From contig CM073562.1 of assembly GCA_037074615.1 (NCBI GenBank), positions 16,911,001 through 16,975,000 of the forward strand: a stretch of 64,000 nt of DNA, read 5' to 3'. The stretch is from Leucaena leucocephala. Lineage: Eukaryota; Streptophyta; Magnoliopsida; Fabales; Fabaceae. This document shows positions 1-9,917 of the stretch, in pieces. How positions within the stretch are numbered: position 1 is the first letter of the stretch; each line of letters starts with the position of its first letter. The position numbers and the translations under genes are program-made. The notes under the pieces were generated by a model that saw only the letters and a program-made list of their open reading frames with translations, ran no database searches and had not been told where the DNA came from.

Positions 1-1
1 A

Positions 2-205
2 GCCATGGTTTGTAAGGCAGAAGGGCTAGAGAAGAAGTTCATGATGGATTCAATGGTGAAGGGTCCTTCAAACACCAATCCATGTACTTTGCCTCCTCCC
101 TACGATCCTGCATCTTTGCATTCTCATTTAAGGAGAAAGAAGAATTCAATTCAACAGGTTGAATTGTGGGAGAGAAAGTACTGGGAGAAACAAAGCGTGC
201 AATAA
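2..205 (+). CDS. 3' terminal coding exon of an unrecognised gene, cut by the window edge
   Basis: The frame is open from the first bases to a TAA at 203-205, giving about 67 residues. The composition looks like real coding sequence: a Pro-rich PPPYDPAS stretch followed by a basic, aromatic end (LRRKKN, then VELWERKYWEKQ). There is no in-window upstream exon to test it, and the ATG at 5 may be internal. An acceptor or the true start would lie to the left of the window. I do not recognise the family and assign no function. It could also be a chance ORF; the absence of low-complexity bias favours a genuine C-terminal exon. Confidence 0.4.
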   Translation, partial: AMVCKAEGLEKKFMMDSMVKGPSNTNPCTLPPPYDPASLHSHLRRKKNSIQQVELWERKYWEKQSVQ

Positions 206-959
206 ATCTTGAGTATATATAAATTCTTTATATATACACGTGAATCTATTGATTCTTAAATTAGGGGTTTCTCAGTTCTGGACTTTTTTTAATTATTATC
301 ACAGATACAAATGTAACACGTATTATCTTATAGTGATCTCATCAGTTGCTCTTTGGCCAAACCATAGTGACACAAGTCAACTTTGTAATTTTGATAAGAA
401 TTTTTTAACACACCGAACAATATATAATCACAAGAAGGTGAGGGATGATTTATGACTAATTATAATGCAATTGCTAACAAAAAAAAAAAGGTTATGAATG
501 TTGGCATGAATGTTGTTTTTAAGAGGAGTATGGTAAGAAAGAACTGCTATTGACAAATGATACTCTTGATTTATATATAAAAAAATGGCATGTAATTCAA
601 TAAATAAATTTAAAGTAAAACATTTGATGGGATGAATTAATATTATTTTTTAATTATTATTCACCTTGCATGAGTGGTTTTGGGAAGCGTTCCCACATAA
701 CTCTAAATCATGTTTTGAAATGTTTGTATTCGCCTTGACAAAATAATATCTTTTACGGGTCCCTATAGCTAAAAAAAGTATCCTAAATTACTGATCTCAA
801 ATATATAGTATATTGAAAATATGAAATACATTTGTTTTATTATAACATAAGAATATTATTCAATAAAAGGAGTTACTCATGTATTGAAAAAGCAATGCCT
901 AAACGAACTGCTATAATTGTGGAACGGAGACAATGGGCATGTTAAAGTTTTTCCAAAGC
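206..959. other. AT-rich intergenic stretch without a recognisable gene
   Basis: I see no coding potential here beyond short chance frames and no clear repeat structure. It lies between the partial exon at the left edge and the inverted RLP-promoter remnant. Confidence 0.5.
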
Positions 960-1480
960 CCAAGATACGTTCCACCCGTCTGAAACCTTAATCTCCCTCG
1001 CCTTTCAGGGAGTATAAACACAAGATATGTGTTTGCAGGAATGTCAAAATTTTTGAAATTATCATCGAATGACATGCATGCGCTGCTGCTTATTCTATAC
1101 GTTTATTTGACTGAACCAAAAGGCGCTTTCAAGTTAATTTTGTAACGTTTAATTTCAATTAGCCTTTTTCGAATCTTTAAACAGTGACTTCACAAGTAAG
1201 AATTACAAAACTTTGTTAATTCTCCATTTTAGACGAGTATTTATTTTTGTTTGAATGAAATATGATGAACTGCGCAAAACCTATATGTTCTAAATATAAA
1301 GATACTAAACGAATTCAACGCATATATAGAATGAAGCGATGGTTCTTTCAAACATTAAAACTCTAACCAACGCTACCGTTCAAGAGAGAAGACTCGATCC
1401 ATTCACACGAACTCACCAAATATTCAAGATATCCACTTGCCTTGCCGTAAACTAAGTGATGCCTGATCTTTTCCTAATGA
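960..1480 (+). repeat. Inverted remnant of the RLP 5' flank (orphan promoter copy)
   Basis: Read in reverse complement, this stretch matches the upstream flank of the first RLP gene at about 15760-16440. Matching blocks are 1298-1330 with 15883-15920 (the GATACTAAACGAATTCAA block), 1010-1297 with 16141-16440, and 1380-1480 with about 15760-15850 (the GAGAGAAGACTC and CCAAATATTCA blocks). Its orientation would drive a plus-strand gene to the right of 1480, but no RLP coding sequence follows. The genic flank at 15921-16139 has about 220 bp that this copy lacks. Confidence 0.7.
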
Positions 1481-2179
1481 GTGAGCTCAAGAGACAATCT
1501 CCTTATAGGAACGATTCCTTTTTATAAGAGACCTTTAGAAATTGTCTCAAATTCATATTGAGTTCTATTTCTTCGACATCAAGATACATGCAGGGACCAA
1601 GGGTTACTTGCAATAAACAAACACTAACACCATTATAGCAAGTAATTATAGCAGAGTAAAGTGTACATAGCTCAACCATCTTTAACATATCAGGGGGGAA
1701 AATTACACACTGGTTTCTGATTTTTTTTAATGGTGTTTTATGAGCCAAAAAAAAATGATATTTTGAATGCGCCCCAACGTTTTAGCTTTTCATCGTTGTC
1801 GTTTAAACTTGACTACGCGTTATTCTTAACGTTTTCATGTTACATTACCAACAGAACAGTGCGTAGGATTATTATTTTTAAACAGTCATGAACGCCGAAG
1901 GAGTAGCCAGCAGAGTTGCTCAATTGCAACGTAACGCATATTCTATAACATTCACAGAGAGCAAACGGAAAATAAAACACAAAAGCTGAGGGATAACTAT
2001 ATGTATACTTGAAATATAGAAACGACATTCTCTTTTAATTTATATATATATATAAAACAAAGATTACATTAAAAAAAAAACAAAAGAGCACAGTGAATTC
2101 CAAGTACCCCGCGCATATATATAAATTAAACACAACTTAGTTACCAGAACATTAAACAGAGTCAAACATGAACATGATT
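1481..2179. other. 3' flank of the interrupted RLP gene, homologous to the flank of its paralogue
   Basis: The part from about 1780 to 2179 aligns in blocks with 17940-18628 downstream of the second RLP (for example the GAAGGAGTAGC block and the AGAGAGCAAAC block). It is therefore the left end of the tandem duplication unit. The paralogue carries about 355 extra bases (roughly 18123-18478). No gene is seen. Confidence 0.6.
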
Positions 2180-2277
2180 TTATCTCATCATCCTCTTCAC
2201 CTTTGCTACTTTCAACACCATGGTCACATATATTTCGTCTGCCACGTCATCAACTCTGCGAAACACAGCATATCTCC
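2180..2277 (-). pseudogene. Severed cytoplasmic-tail coding end of the first LRR-RLP
   Basis: In the minus direction this is the 3' end of the RLP coding sequence whose main body is at 12592-15540. It aligns codon for codon with the last exonic bases of the intact paralogue (RYAVFRRVDDVADEIY type tail) and ends at a TAA at 2180-2182. It was separated from the rest of the gene by the 10.3-kb retrotransposon. The last five bases, 2273-2277 (TCTCC), are the target-site duplication also found at 12592-12596. The paralogue tail is a few residues longer because its stop lies further on. Confidence 0.9.
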
Positions 2278-2329
2278 TGTTATGATCAGGAATTTAGTTA
2301 ACATATATGTATATTCAGTGTAGAATATT

Positions 2330-2428
2330 TCGAATGAGAAGTGTTAGCTGAGTGGTTCACGTGGCGAAGGGGAAACCATCCGGCCAGGGTTCGAGTCGCA
2401 GCGAAAGCGGAGGTGAATTGTTTTTTTT
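2330..2428 (+). promoter_or_regulatory. tRNA-like RNA polymerase III unit inside the 5' LTR
   Basis: An A-box-like TTAGCTGAGTGG lies at 2344-2355 and a near-consensus B box GGTTCGAGTCG at 2388-2398. The spacing of about 32 bases is typical of a tRNA. A run of eight T at 2421-2428 could terminate Pol III about 23 bases after the B box. A credible cloverleaf was not evident, so this is tRNA-like rather than a functional tRNA. It may come from an absorbed SINE head. The same unit recurs in the 3' LTR. Confidence 0.5.
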
Positions 2429-4214
2429 CTCAGACGCGTGAAATTACCATTTTGCCCCTCTGTCTATTTCCACCGAATCCTCTGCTCTTCTTCATCATTT
2501 TCTTCTTTCTTCCTGCGAGCCGCGAACAGAGACGGCAGGCTGCAGCGTGGGCAGGTGCGGGACGGCAGGAGCTCAGCGTGCGGCGTGGGAGAAGAGTACA
2601 CGGCACGGAGAGTCTCGGTTATCATCTTTATGAAGCTTTCCGCCCCGCTCTCCTTTTTCTGTCGGCAATGACGCTGCTGTGAGAGGGAGAATGGAAGGCG
2701 CAGGAGTGTTGCAAGCTTAGTGAGCTGGGTGCTAGCGCCAGTGGTTACTTCTTCCGGTAAACCACCCTCGTGGTTGTTGTCGTCGCCGTGTTGCAGCTGT
2801 TCGTCACCGTTCTTTGCTACTGTAGCAAGTCTCTGCTACTGTAGCAAGTCTTCGAATTCAATTTCCAGGTTGCTCTTCGGTGGTCGGCTCTGTGGACGCT
2901 GTGAGTAAGCTTCTTAAACCATAATCCATATTCAAATTCTTTCGTTTCTTTCCAGCTAGTTATCTTGAGCAGTTGAGCTCACTCCGTTCAGTTTGGACTC
3001 CGGTGTTCCCCTGTTTTGGGGTGTCATTGTTAGGACCGACGACTGTTCTCGTCGCTGTCATCTATTGTCACCGTAGCAACTTTATATCTTTGGCATTCTT
3101 CTCTGTCGCTGCTTTGCAGTGCTTCGCGGGGAGGGTGTGTGATCTCTGGGTTTAGGAAAGGAAGGAAGTATGGAAGAATGAAGGATGTTGGAGTTGCATA
3201 ACCTCCATGGAATTTTAACAGTGCGTGGTATGTTGTCGGAACTTTCTTCTTCTGTTGTTTGTGGACATTGCTGTGTGTGTGCCTGTTGTGCTGCTGCTGT
3301 GTGTGGGTGTTGTATGCTGGGGTTTTCGGTATGTGCAGTGTATGTGCTTTGGAATACGGTTGATGTTTGCACATAAGCATGGATATTGCTAATTGAATGA
3401 AAGAAGAAGTGATTGGAGATTGTTGCTGTTATGCATATGTATATGTACGTATAAAGTTGGAGTTCTGTGATCAGTGAACTAAATCGCGGTATTGGAAGTA
3501 AAGTGATATATGTAGGGAAATGTTGTTATTATTTGCAAGGAATAAGAGGAATAGAGTAAGAGAAGCGACTTCTGTTGTAGTGTGCGTATAAATGATTAAT
3601 GGTGTGTTAGTGGTGGAAGTGATAAGTAGGGATGCTTATATTGGTCAAAGACGTTAAGCAAATTGTTAATATGTTATTTTTATATCAGGGGATTGAGTAG
3701 TGGCTTTACAGCAAGTGGTTGGTGGGAAGAGTAGCAATTTAGGAACGCGGCAGGTGAGTGAATAACGTTCCCTAAAATTTACATTTTTTTCAAATGCATT
3801 GTCATTTCAAATGATGAATTTCAAATATTGATTTCGAAAAGCAAATTTTAAGAAAGTATAGTTTAAATCGTTAGAAATGATTTTCTTTCGATTGGTTTAC
3901 AAAAGAATTACGATTATGCATGAAAATGGATAAAGAAGCTTTAGAAAAAGATTTGACAGTGAACTGATGTTATTCATGAAATATTTCTCTGTGAATTGCA
4001 TATGTTTTTACAGTAACTTGATTTTGTATGTTTATGCTGGGGTAACAGAAATTCAAAGTGACTTTATCAATGATTATGATATTTTGAAACGATTGAGATC
4101 TTTACATGTGAAAAGGACCCCACGCATGATGGAAATGTTTTAGGACAGAATACAGAACGCTGGTTGCTAACAGCAGTACTGTTAGTCCTTGGTGCACCTT
4201 GGTTACTCGAGCTC

Positions 4215-4397
4215 GACAGTTTGTGGCATAGCCACCAGAATTATTTCGTGGGATTCGTTCTCGCGACAGTTTGTGGCCTTGAGCCACCAGAATTATTTCG
4301 TGGGATTTATTCTCGCGACAGTTTGTGGCATAGCCACCAGAATTATTTCGTGGGATTCGTTCTCGCGACAGTTAGTGGCTTCGAGCCACCAGAATGG
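4215..4397 (+). repeat. Tandem array of about 50-bp units in the 5' LTR
   Basis: There are about three and a half units, each starting ACAGTTTGTGGC and carrying GCCACCAGAATTATTTCG. Unit length alternates between about 50 and 52 bases, and the last unit is divergent. Each unit contains a small palindrome (TGGC...GCCA). The array may be an enhancer-like or structural element of the U3/R region. The identical array lies at 11855-12037. Confidence 0.85.
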
Positions 4398-4954
4398 TTA
4401 GTTACCCTCGTGGACTGTGTGTCCACGTCAGTTTTCGTTCTGTTGAAGTCCTACAGAAAGATCATGGTTATGAAAAGATTGTTTTGGATCAGTTATGTGA
4501 AACAGTTAGTTCATACGGTTATTTCCCCTGAAATACAAATGTTTATGAAAAGGTTTGCATTAGATTATGAAGTGTTAAGAAAATACATTTTTAAGATAAT
4601 TATGCATTGTTTATTTTCCGCATTCTTATAAATCATGTTTTTGGGACGTTATTCACGAGTAGATTTTTGGCTTCAGATAGTGCAGGTGACCCTATTTCTC
4701 CAGCTGAGCGGTAAAGAGCCTTGCTGTTGATCCGAAGTTTCATTTGATAAGAACTACTTTTGATGTAATTGCTTCTTAAGAACTTTAATTATTTTGGAAA
4801 GGAAAGTGCTCTGCATGAACCTTAGAAAATATTTGTATGATTTTGAAAAATGCTATGGAGGAATTTATGGTTTTACTTAAAAGAATAGGCTTTCAGAATA
4901 TGATGTATTCATATTCTGTGCCGGTCACGGTCCAGAAATAGGGACGTGACAGTT

Positions 4955-4972
4955 TGGTATCAGAGCCAAGGT
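4955..4972 (+). other. Primer-binding site (initiator Met tRNA)
   Basis: TGGTATCAGAGCC, three bases after the LTR end, is the complement of the 3' end of plant initiator methionine tRNA. This is the usual primer of plant Ty3/gypsy and Copia elements. Confidence 0.93.
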
Positions 4973-5156
4973 TTTTCTATGGTTAAGCAGAGCAGGGATA
5001 CTTCGATGGGGTCTCAATTATCGTTATGAACCCGGGCATAACTATAGTTGTGGCATCTCTGAAGATCTCTAAAAGAAATTCAAAAGTGGTGTTTTTCCTA
5101 TGATTTCAGAAACGAACTTATAAACTGAAGATTTTCTATGTTTTATGAATAGTTAA

Positions 5157-8100
5157 ATGCCGCCTAGACGAGTTCAGTCTAGAGGGAGCTCTAGGGCTTC
5201 GGATCAAGGCTCTGCTCAGCGAAGTGATTTGCCTCCTCGAGGCCGAGGACAGGGTCGTAGGGGTGCTAGGGTTCGGGGAGGTCGACCCCTTAGACCTCTT
5301 CAGGAAATTCTATCTGAGGCAGAACCATCTCATCCACAGTCTCCTGAGATCTCTACATCCTCTAGGCATGAGACTCAGGTAGAGACACCCCAGGTTATAG
5401 AGGAAGAATCCATCGCAGTTAGGCTATCAGAGTTTATAAAGTTGGATCCTCCGAAGTTCTCAGGGTTTGATTCTCGAGAGGAACCCATTGAGTTTCTGGA
5501 AGGAATTGAGAAGAGATGCCGGGCTTTGAGATGCTTGGATGTGCAATACGTGGAGTTTGCCTTGTTTCGACTTGAGGGGATTGCGAATGCGTGGAGTAAG
5601 ACGGTACCAGGATTTCAGGGGGATAGAGTATCATTATTGTCATGGGCAGATTTTAAGGATCTTTTCCTGAAACGTTTTCTTCCCCAGAGCAAGAAGGATG
5701 CTAGAGTTAAGGAATTTCTTCTGTTGAAGTGTACTTCGGGGATGTCTGTGGCCGAGTATGACAGAAGATTTACAGAACTTTCATCGTATGCATCTACCTT
5801 GATTCCGTCGGAGAGGGATAGAATCGGCAGGTTTATTCAGGGATTACCGATACATATTCATGATGCTGTGGCCCCGATGCTGAATCATTTTGCTTCTTAT
5901 GCTGATGTGGTTGACTGTGCTTTGAGAATTGAGTTGAGGCACATTGACGAAGAAGGGGTTTCTAAGAAGCAGAAGACTGGGAATGAAAGGTTCCAAGGAT
6001 CATTTAAGGGTAACCGCCCTCAGGGCCAACCCTCGTCAGCTGATATGCGGCCAGCGCCCAGATCTTATAGATCTTCTGGGGGCATTCCAGATTCGGGACC
6101 AAAGTTTGGAGGTACTAGACCTCAGTCTGGAGGAAGTCAGTCTAGTTATTCCAGGCCTACCTGTAATATGTGTGGGAAGCACCATTCAGGGGTTTGTCTG
6201 AAGTCCTTGGGGGTGTGTTATGGTTGTGGGCAGCCGGGTCACATGAAGAAAGAGTGTCCGTTTGCTCAATCAACCTCGAGTTATGGATCAGCTAGACCTT
6301 CTCCCCACCCTTCTACTTTTGCAGCTCCGTCTGTGGGAGCAACTTCTGCCTCTATGGGTAGAGGTACATCAGGACGACCTCCAAAGAAGAGAGCACAACC
6401 TTCAGGCCAAGGTCAAGCTAGGGTTTACGCAATGACAAGGCAAGATGCTCGGGCTTCTAATGCTGTGGTCACAGGTATTATCTCTATATGTTTTCAAAAG
6501 GCTTATGCATTGTTTGACCCTGGTTCGACACACTCTTATATTTCAAAATATTTTGCTAAGATGATGGATAAGAATTCAGTTAGACTTGATTGTCCTTTCA
6601 CTGTGGCTACCCCTGTTGGGGAATCTTTGTCAGTTTCACAAGTGTACAAATCTTGTGAAGTGTCTGTTGAGGGTAGAGAAAGTTTTGTCGATTTGATGAT
6701 ACTTGATATGATAGACTTTGATGTCATACTGGGCATGGATTGGTTAGCTTCATGCTATGCTTCGGTGGATTGTCACCTGAAAGTGGTAAAGTTTAACTTT
6801 CCGGGTGAAACTTCGTTTGTGTTGTTTGGAAACGAAGTAGATAAGCCAACAAACTTAATCTCTGCTTTAAAAGCCCAGCAAATGTTGGCAAAAGGTTGTC
6901 AGGGATTTTTGGCGGTAATCCAAGATGTTGATAGGCCTACTGTCAGCTTAGACCAAATTCCTATTGTTCAGGAATTTCCTGATGTTTTTCCGGAGGAATT
7001 GCCGGGATTACCCCCAGATCGAGAGATAGAATTTAGTATTGACGTCATTCCTGGTACGCAGCCAATTTCTATTCCGCCCTATAGAATGGCGCCGTCTGAG
7101 TTAAGGGAATTAAAAAGTCAGTTGCAAGAATTGCTTGATAAGGGGTTCGTACGACCTAGAACTTCTCCTTGGGGTGCACCAGTGTTATTTGTCAAGAAGA
7201 AGGATGGATCGATGAGATTGTGCATTGATTATCGACAGCTTAACAAGGTGACAGTAAAGAACAAGTACCCGTTGCCGCGCATCGATGATTTGTTTGATCA
7301 GTTGCAAGGAGCGCAGTACTTTTCAAAAGTAGACCTGCGATCAGGGTATCATCAGTTGAAGATTAAGAAGGAAGACATTCCAAAAACAGCATTTAGGACT
7401 CGTTATGGTCATTATGAATTTTTAGTAATGTCCTTTGGTTTGACAAATGCTCCTGCGGCATTCATGGATTTAATGAATCGAGTATTCAGAGAATTCCTGG
7501 ATAAGTTTGTGATCGTGTTCATTGATGATATCCTGGTTTATTCCAAGAGTGAGGAAGAGCATGAACATCATTTGCGGATAGTGTTGCAGAGATTGAGAGA
7601 ACATCAGCTCTATGCTAAACTTTCCAAGTGTGAGTTTTGGATAACTGAGGTCACTTTCTTAGGGCATGTGGTGTCGAGAGATGGCATCCAAGTTGATCCT
7701 AGTAAGGTTGAGGCAGTTAAAAGCTGGCCACGACCTACTACGGTAACGGAGATTCGGAGTTTCTTAGGACTTGCAGGATATTATCGCCGTTTTGTTCAGG
7801 ATTTTTCAAGAATAGCAGCTCCGATGACAAGGCTAACCCAAAAGAATGTGAAATTCGTGTGGGATGAGAAATGCGAGGCAAGTTTTCAAAAGTTAAAGGA
7901 ATCTTTGACCTCTGCTCCAGTGCTAAGTTTACCTTCCGGAGTTGGTGGGTATACTGTGTATTGTGATGCTTCTCGGATTGGGCTAGGCTGTGTGTTAATG
8001 CAAGATGGTCGAGTTATTGCCTATGCCTCTAGAAAGCTTAAGTTGCATGAGCAGAATTATCCAACTCATGATTTAGAGATGGCTGCGGTGGTGTTTGCTT

Positions 8101-9866
8101 TAAAGATTTGGAGACATTATCTGTACGGAGAAACCTGTGAGATTTTCACGGATCACAAAAGCCTTAAGTACATCTTTGAGCAGAAGGATTTGAATCTCAG
8201 ACAGAGAAGGTGGATGGAGTTGTTAAAGGATTATGATTGTACGATTTTGTATCATCCGGGAAAGGCGAATGTAGTAGCTGACGCTCTAAGTAGAAAGTCT
8301 ATGGGCAGCTTAGCACACATAAAGATTGAAAGAAGACAGTTGGTTCAAGAGATTCATAAAGTGGAACAAGAGGGAGTCGTATTTGAAATTGCTGATAAGG
8401 GAGTACTTTTGGCTCATTTGCAAGCTCATTCCTCATTATGTGACCAGATTAAGGAAGCTCAGTATTCAGACCCGAAGTTGTGTGAGTTGAGGGATTCAGT
8501 TAAAGACAGAAGTAATTCAGAATTTATGATTGATCAGGAAGGTGTTTTGAGGTTCGAGGGTAGAATTTGTGTGCCACAAGTTCAGGAGTTGAGAAGGCTA
8601 ATTCTTGAAGAAGCTCATCATTCTGCCTATACTATCCACCCTGGTATAACTAAGATGTACCAAGATTTGAAACAGTTGTTTTGGTGGCATGGTATGAAGA
8701 ATGATGTGGCGAATTTTGTTGCACATTGTTTAGTGTGCCAACAAGTTAAGGCGGAACATCAGAAGCCGGCAGGACCGTTACAACGGTTGGAAATACCTGA
8801 ATGGAAGTGGGAAAACATAGCTATGGATTTTATCGTGGGATTGCCCCGTACTGCTAAAGGTTTTGATTCTATTTGGGTAATTGTTGATAGATTGACCAAG
8901 TCTGCTCATTTTCTACCAGTAAAGACGACGTACAGTGCAGCTAGATACGCTGAGATTTACATTGAGGAGATCTTGCGGTTACACGGAGTCCCAGTATCTA
9001 TTATTTCAGATAGAGGGCCCCAGTTCACTTCTCAATTTTGGAAATCGTTTCAGAAAGCTTTGGGCACTCGATTGAATCTTAGCACTGCTTTTCATCCTCA
9101 GACTGATGGACAGTCAGAGAGGACAATTCAGATAGTTGAGGATATGTTGAGGTCCTGTGTCATGGATTTTGGCGGAAGTTGGGACAAACATTTACCATTG
9201 GTAGAATTTGCCTATAATAACAGTTATCAATCAAGTATTCAAATGGCACCATTTGAGGCGTTGTACGGGAGGCAGTGTAGATCTCCAATTGGATGGTTTG
9301 AAGTTGGAGACGGAATGATATTAGGACCTGATTTGGTTCAAGATGCTAAAGAAAAGGTGAAGGTGATTCAACAAAGATTGTTGGTGGCTCAAAGTCGACA
9401 GAAATCTTATGCAGATCATCGTCGTAGGGAATTGGAGTTCATGGCCGGAGATAAAGTGTTTTTAAGAGTGTCACCAATGAAAGGGGTTATGAGATTTGGT
9501 AAAAAGGGTAAGTTAAGTCCGAGGTTTATCGGCCCTTTTGAGATTTTGGATAAAGTAGGTGCAGTAGCTTATCGATTAGCCTTACCACCAGAGCTATCAG
9601 GGATACATCCGGTGTTTCATGTATCGATGCTACGGAAGTACTTGTATGATCCATCTCATGTTGTTGAATATCAGGAAGTTCAGGTGAATGAGGACCTGTC
9701 TTATGATGAATATCCGTTAGCCATTATTGATCAACAAGTAAAGAAGTTGCGGTCGAAGGAGATTCCTTCAGTAAAGGTGTTATGGCGAAACCACTCAGAG
9801 GAAGAAGCTACTTGGGAGTTGGAGGCTGAGATGCGAATCAAATACCCACAATTATTTCAGAACTAA
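5157..9866 (+). CDS. Gag-Pol polyprotein of the Tekay-like chromovirus
   Basis: This is a 1569-residue uninterrupted frame. The order is: basic N-terminus; retrotransposon Gag region at about 95-230; CCHC knuckle C354-x2-C357-x4-H362-x4-C367; aspartic protease with DPGS at D454; reverse transcriptase with FIDD (D790, D791); RNase H with CDAS (D937); integrase with its zinc-binding region and catalytic D1224, D1285 and E1321, the last two separated by 35 residues. The C-terminus (about 1535-1562, with EEATWELE) resembles the chromodomain-like tail of chromoviruses, thought to steer integration. The ATG at 5157 gives the full Gag. No stop or frameshift is seen, consistent with a recent insertion. 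It acts in cytoplasmic virus-like particles and, through integrase, in the nucleus. Confidence 0.96.
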   Translation: MPPRRVQSRGSSRASDQGSAQRSDLPPRGRGQGRRGARVRGGRPLRPLQEILSEAEPSHPQSPEISTSSRHETQVETPQVIEEESIAVRLSEFIKLDPPKFSGFDSREEPIEFLEGIEKRCRALRCLDVQYVEFALFRLEGIANAWSKTVPGFQGDRVSLLSWADFKDLFLKRFLPQSKKDARVKEFLLLKCTSGMSVAEYDRRFTELSSYASTLIPSERDRIGRFIQGLPIHIHDAVAPMLNHFASYADVVDCALRIELRHIDEEGVSKKQKTGNERFQGSFKGNRPQGQPSSADMRPAPRSYRSSGGIPDSGPKFGGTRPQSGGSQSSYSRPTCNMCGKHHSGVCLKSLGVCYGCGQPGHMKKECPFAQSTSSYGSARPSPHPSTFAAPSVGATSASMGRGTSGRPPKKRAQPSGQGQARVYAMTRQDARASNAVVTGIISICFQKAYALFDPGSTHSYISKYFAKMMDKNSVRLDCPFTVATPVGESLSVSQVYKSCEVSVEGRESFVDLMILDMIDFDVILGMDWLASCYASVDCHLKVVKFNFPGETSFVLFGNEVDKPTNLISALKAQQMLAKGCQGFLAVIQDVDRPTVSLDQIPIVQEFPDVFPEELPGLPPDREIEFSIDVIPGTQPISIPPYRMAPSELRELKSQLQELLDKGFVRPRTSPWGAPVLFVKKKDGSMRLCIDYRQLNKVTVKNKYPLPRIDDLFDQLQGAQYFSKVDLRSGYHQLKIKKEDIPKTAFRTRYGHYEFLVMSFGLTNAPAAFMDLMNRVFREFLDKFVIVFIDDILVYSKSEEEHEHHLRIVLQRLREHQLYAKLSKCEFWITEVTFLGHVVSRDGIQVDPSKVEAVKSWPRPTTVTEIRSFLGLAGYYRRFVQDFSRIAAPMTRLTQKNVKFVWDEKCEASFQKLKESLTSAPVLSLPSGVGGYTVYCDASRIGLGCVLMQDGRVIAYASRKLKLHEQNYPTHDLEMAAVVFALKIWRHYLYGETCEIFTDHKSLKYIFEQKDLNLRQRRWMELLKDYDCTILYHPGKANVVADALSRKSMGSLAHIKIERRQLVQEIHKVEQEGVVFEIADKGVLLAHLQAHSSLCDQIKEAQYSDPKLCELRDSVKDRSNSEFMIDQEGVLRFEGRICVPQVQELRRLILEEAHHSAYTIHPGITKMYQDLKQLFWWHGMKNDVANFVAHCLVCQQVKAEHQKPAGPLQRLEIPEWKWENIAMDFIVGLPRTAKGFDSIWVIVDRLTKSAHFLPVKTTYSAARYAEIYIEEILRLHGVPVSIISDRGPQFTSQFWKSFQKALGTRLNLSTAFHPQTDGQSERTIQIVEDMLRSCVMDFGGSWDKHLPLVEFAYNNSYQSSIQMAPFEALYGRQCRSPIGWFEVGDGMILGPDLVQDAKEKVKVIQQRLLVAQSRQKSYADHRRRELEFMAGDKVFLRVSPMKGVMRFGKKGKLSPRFIGPFEILDKVGAVAYRLALPPELSGIHPVFHVSMLRKYLYDPSHVVEYQEVQVNEDLSYDEYPLAIIDQQVKKLRSKEIPSVKVLWRNHSEEEATWELEAEMRIKYPQLFQN

Positions 9867-9904
9867 GGTGTGCATATTTTCAAATTCGGAGGACCGAATT
9901 TCTT

Positions 9905-9917
9905 AAGAGGGGAAGAA
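9905..9917 (+). other. Polypurine tract of the Tekay-like element
   Basis: AAGAGGGGAAGAA lies immediately before the 3' LTR. This is the expected plus-strand primer for reverse transcription. Confidence 0.9.

Larger units (their letters stand above)
2278..4951 (+). repeat. 5' LTR of the Tekay-like element
   Basis: This 2674-bp direct repeat is at a constant offset of 7640 bases from the 3' LTR. All blocks I compared base by base were identical, and the incidental short frames inside both copies are identical too. It contains a tRNA-like A box/B box/T-run unit near its start and a tandem array of about 50 bp units at 4215-4397. None of its short frames looks like a protein gene. Confidence 0.96.

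Noticed and set aside
2341..3380. Several 60-116 codon frames in the LTR, on both strands, repeated at 9981-11020
   Set aside because: They are identical in both LTRs, overlap one another on opposite strands and lack domains; they are chance frames in LTR DNA.
4215..4397. CRISPR-like direct repeats
   Set aside because: Units abut without spacers, lie within a plant LTR and are mirrored in the other LTR; it is a tandem repeat.
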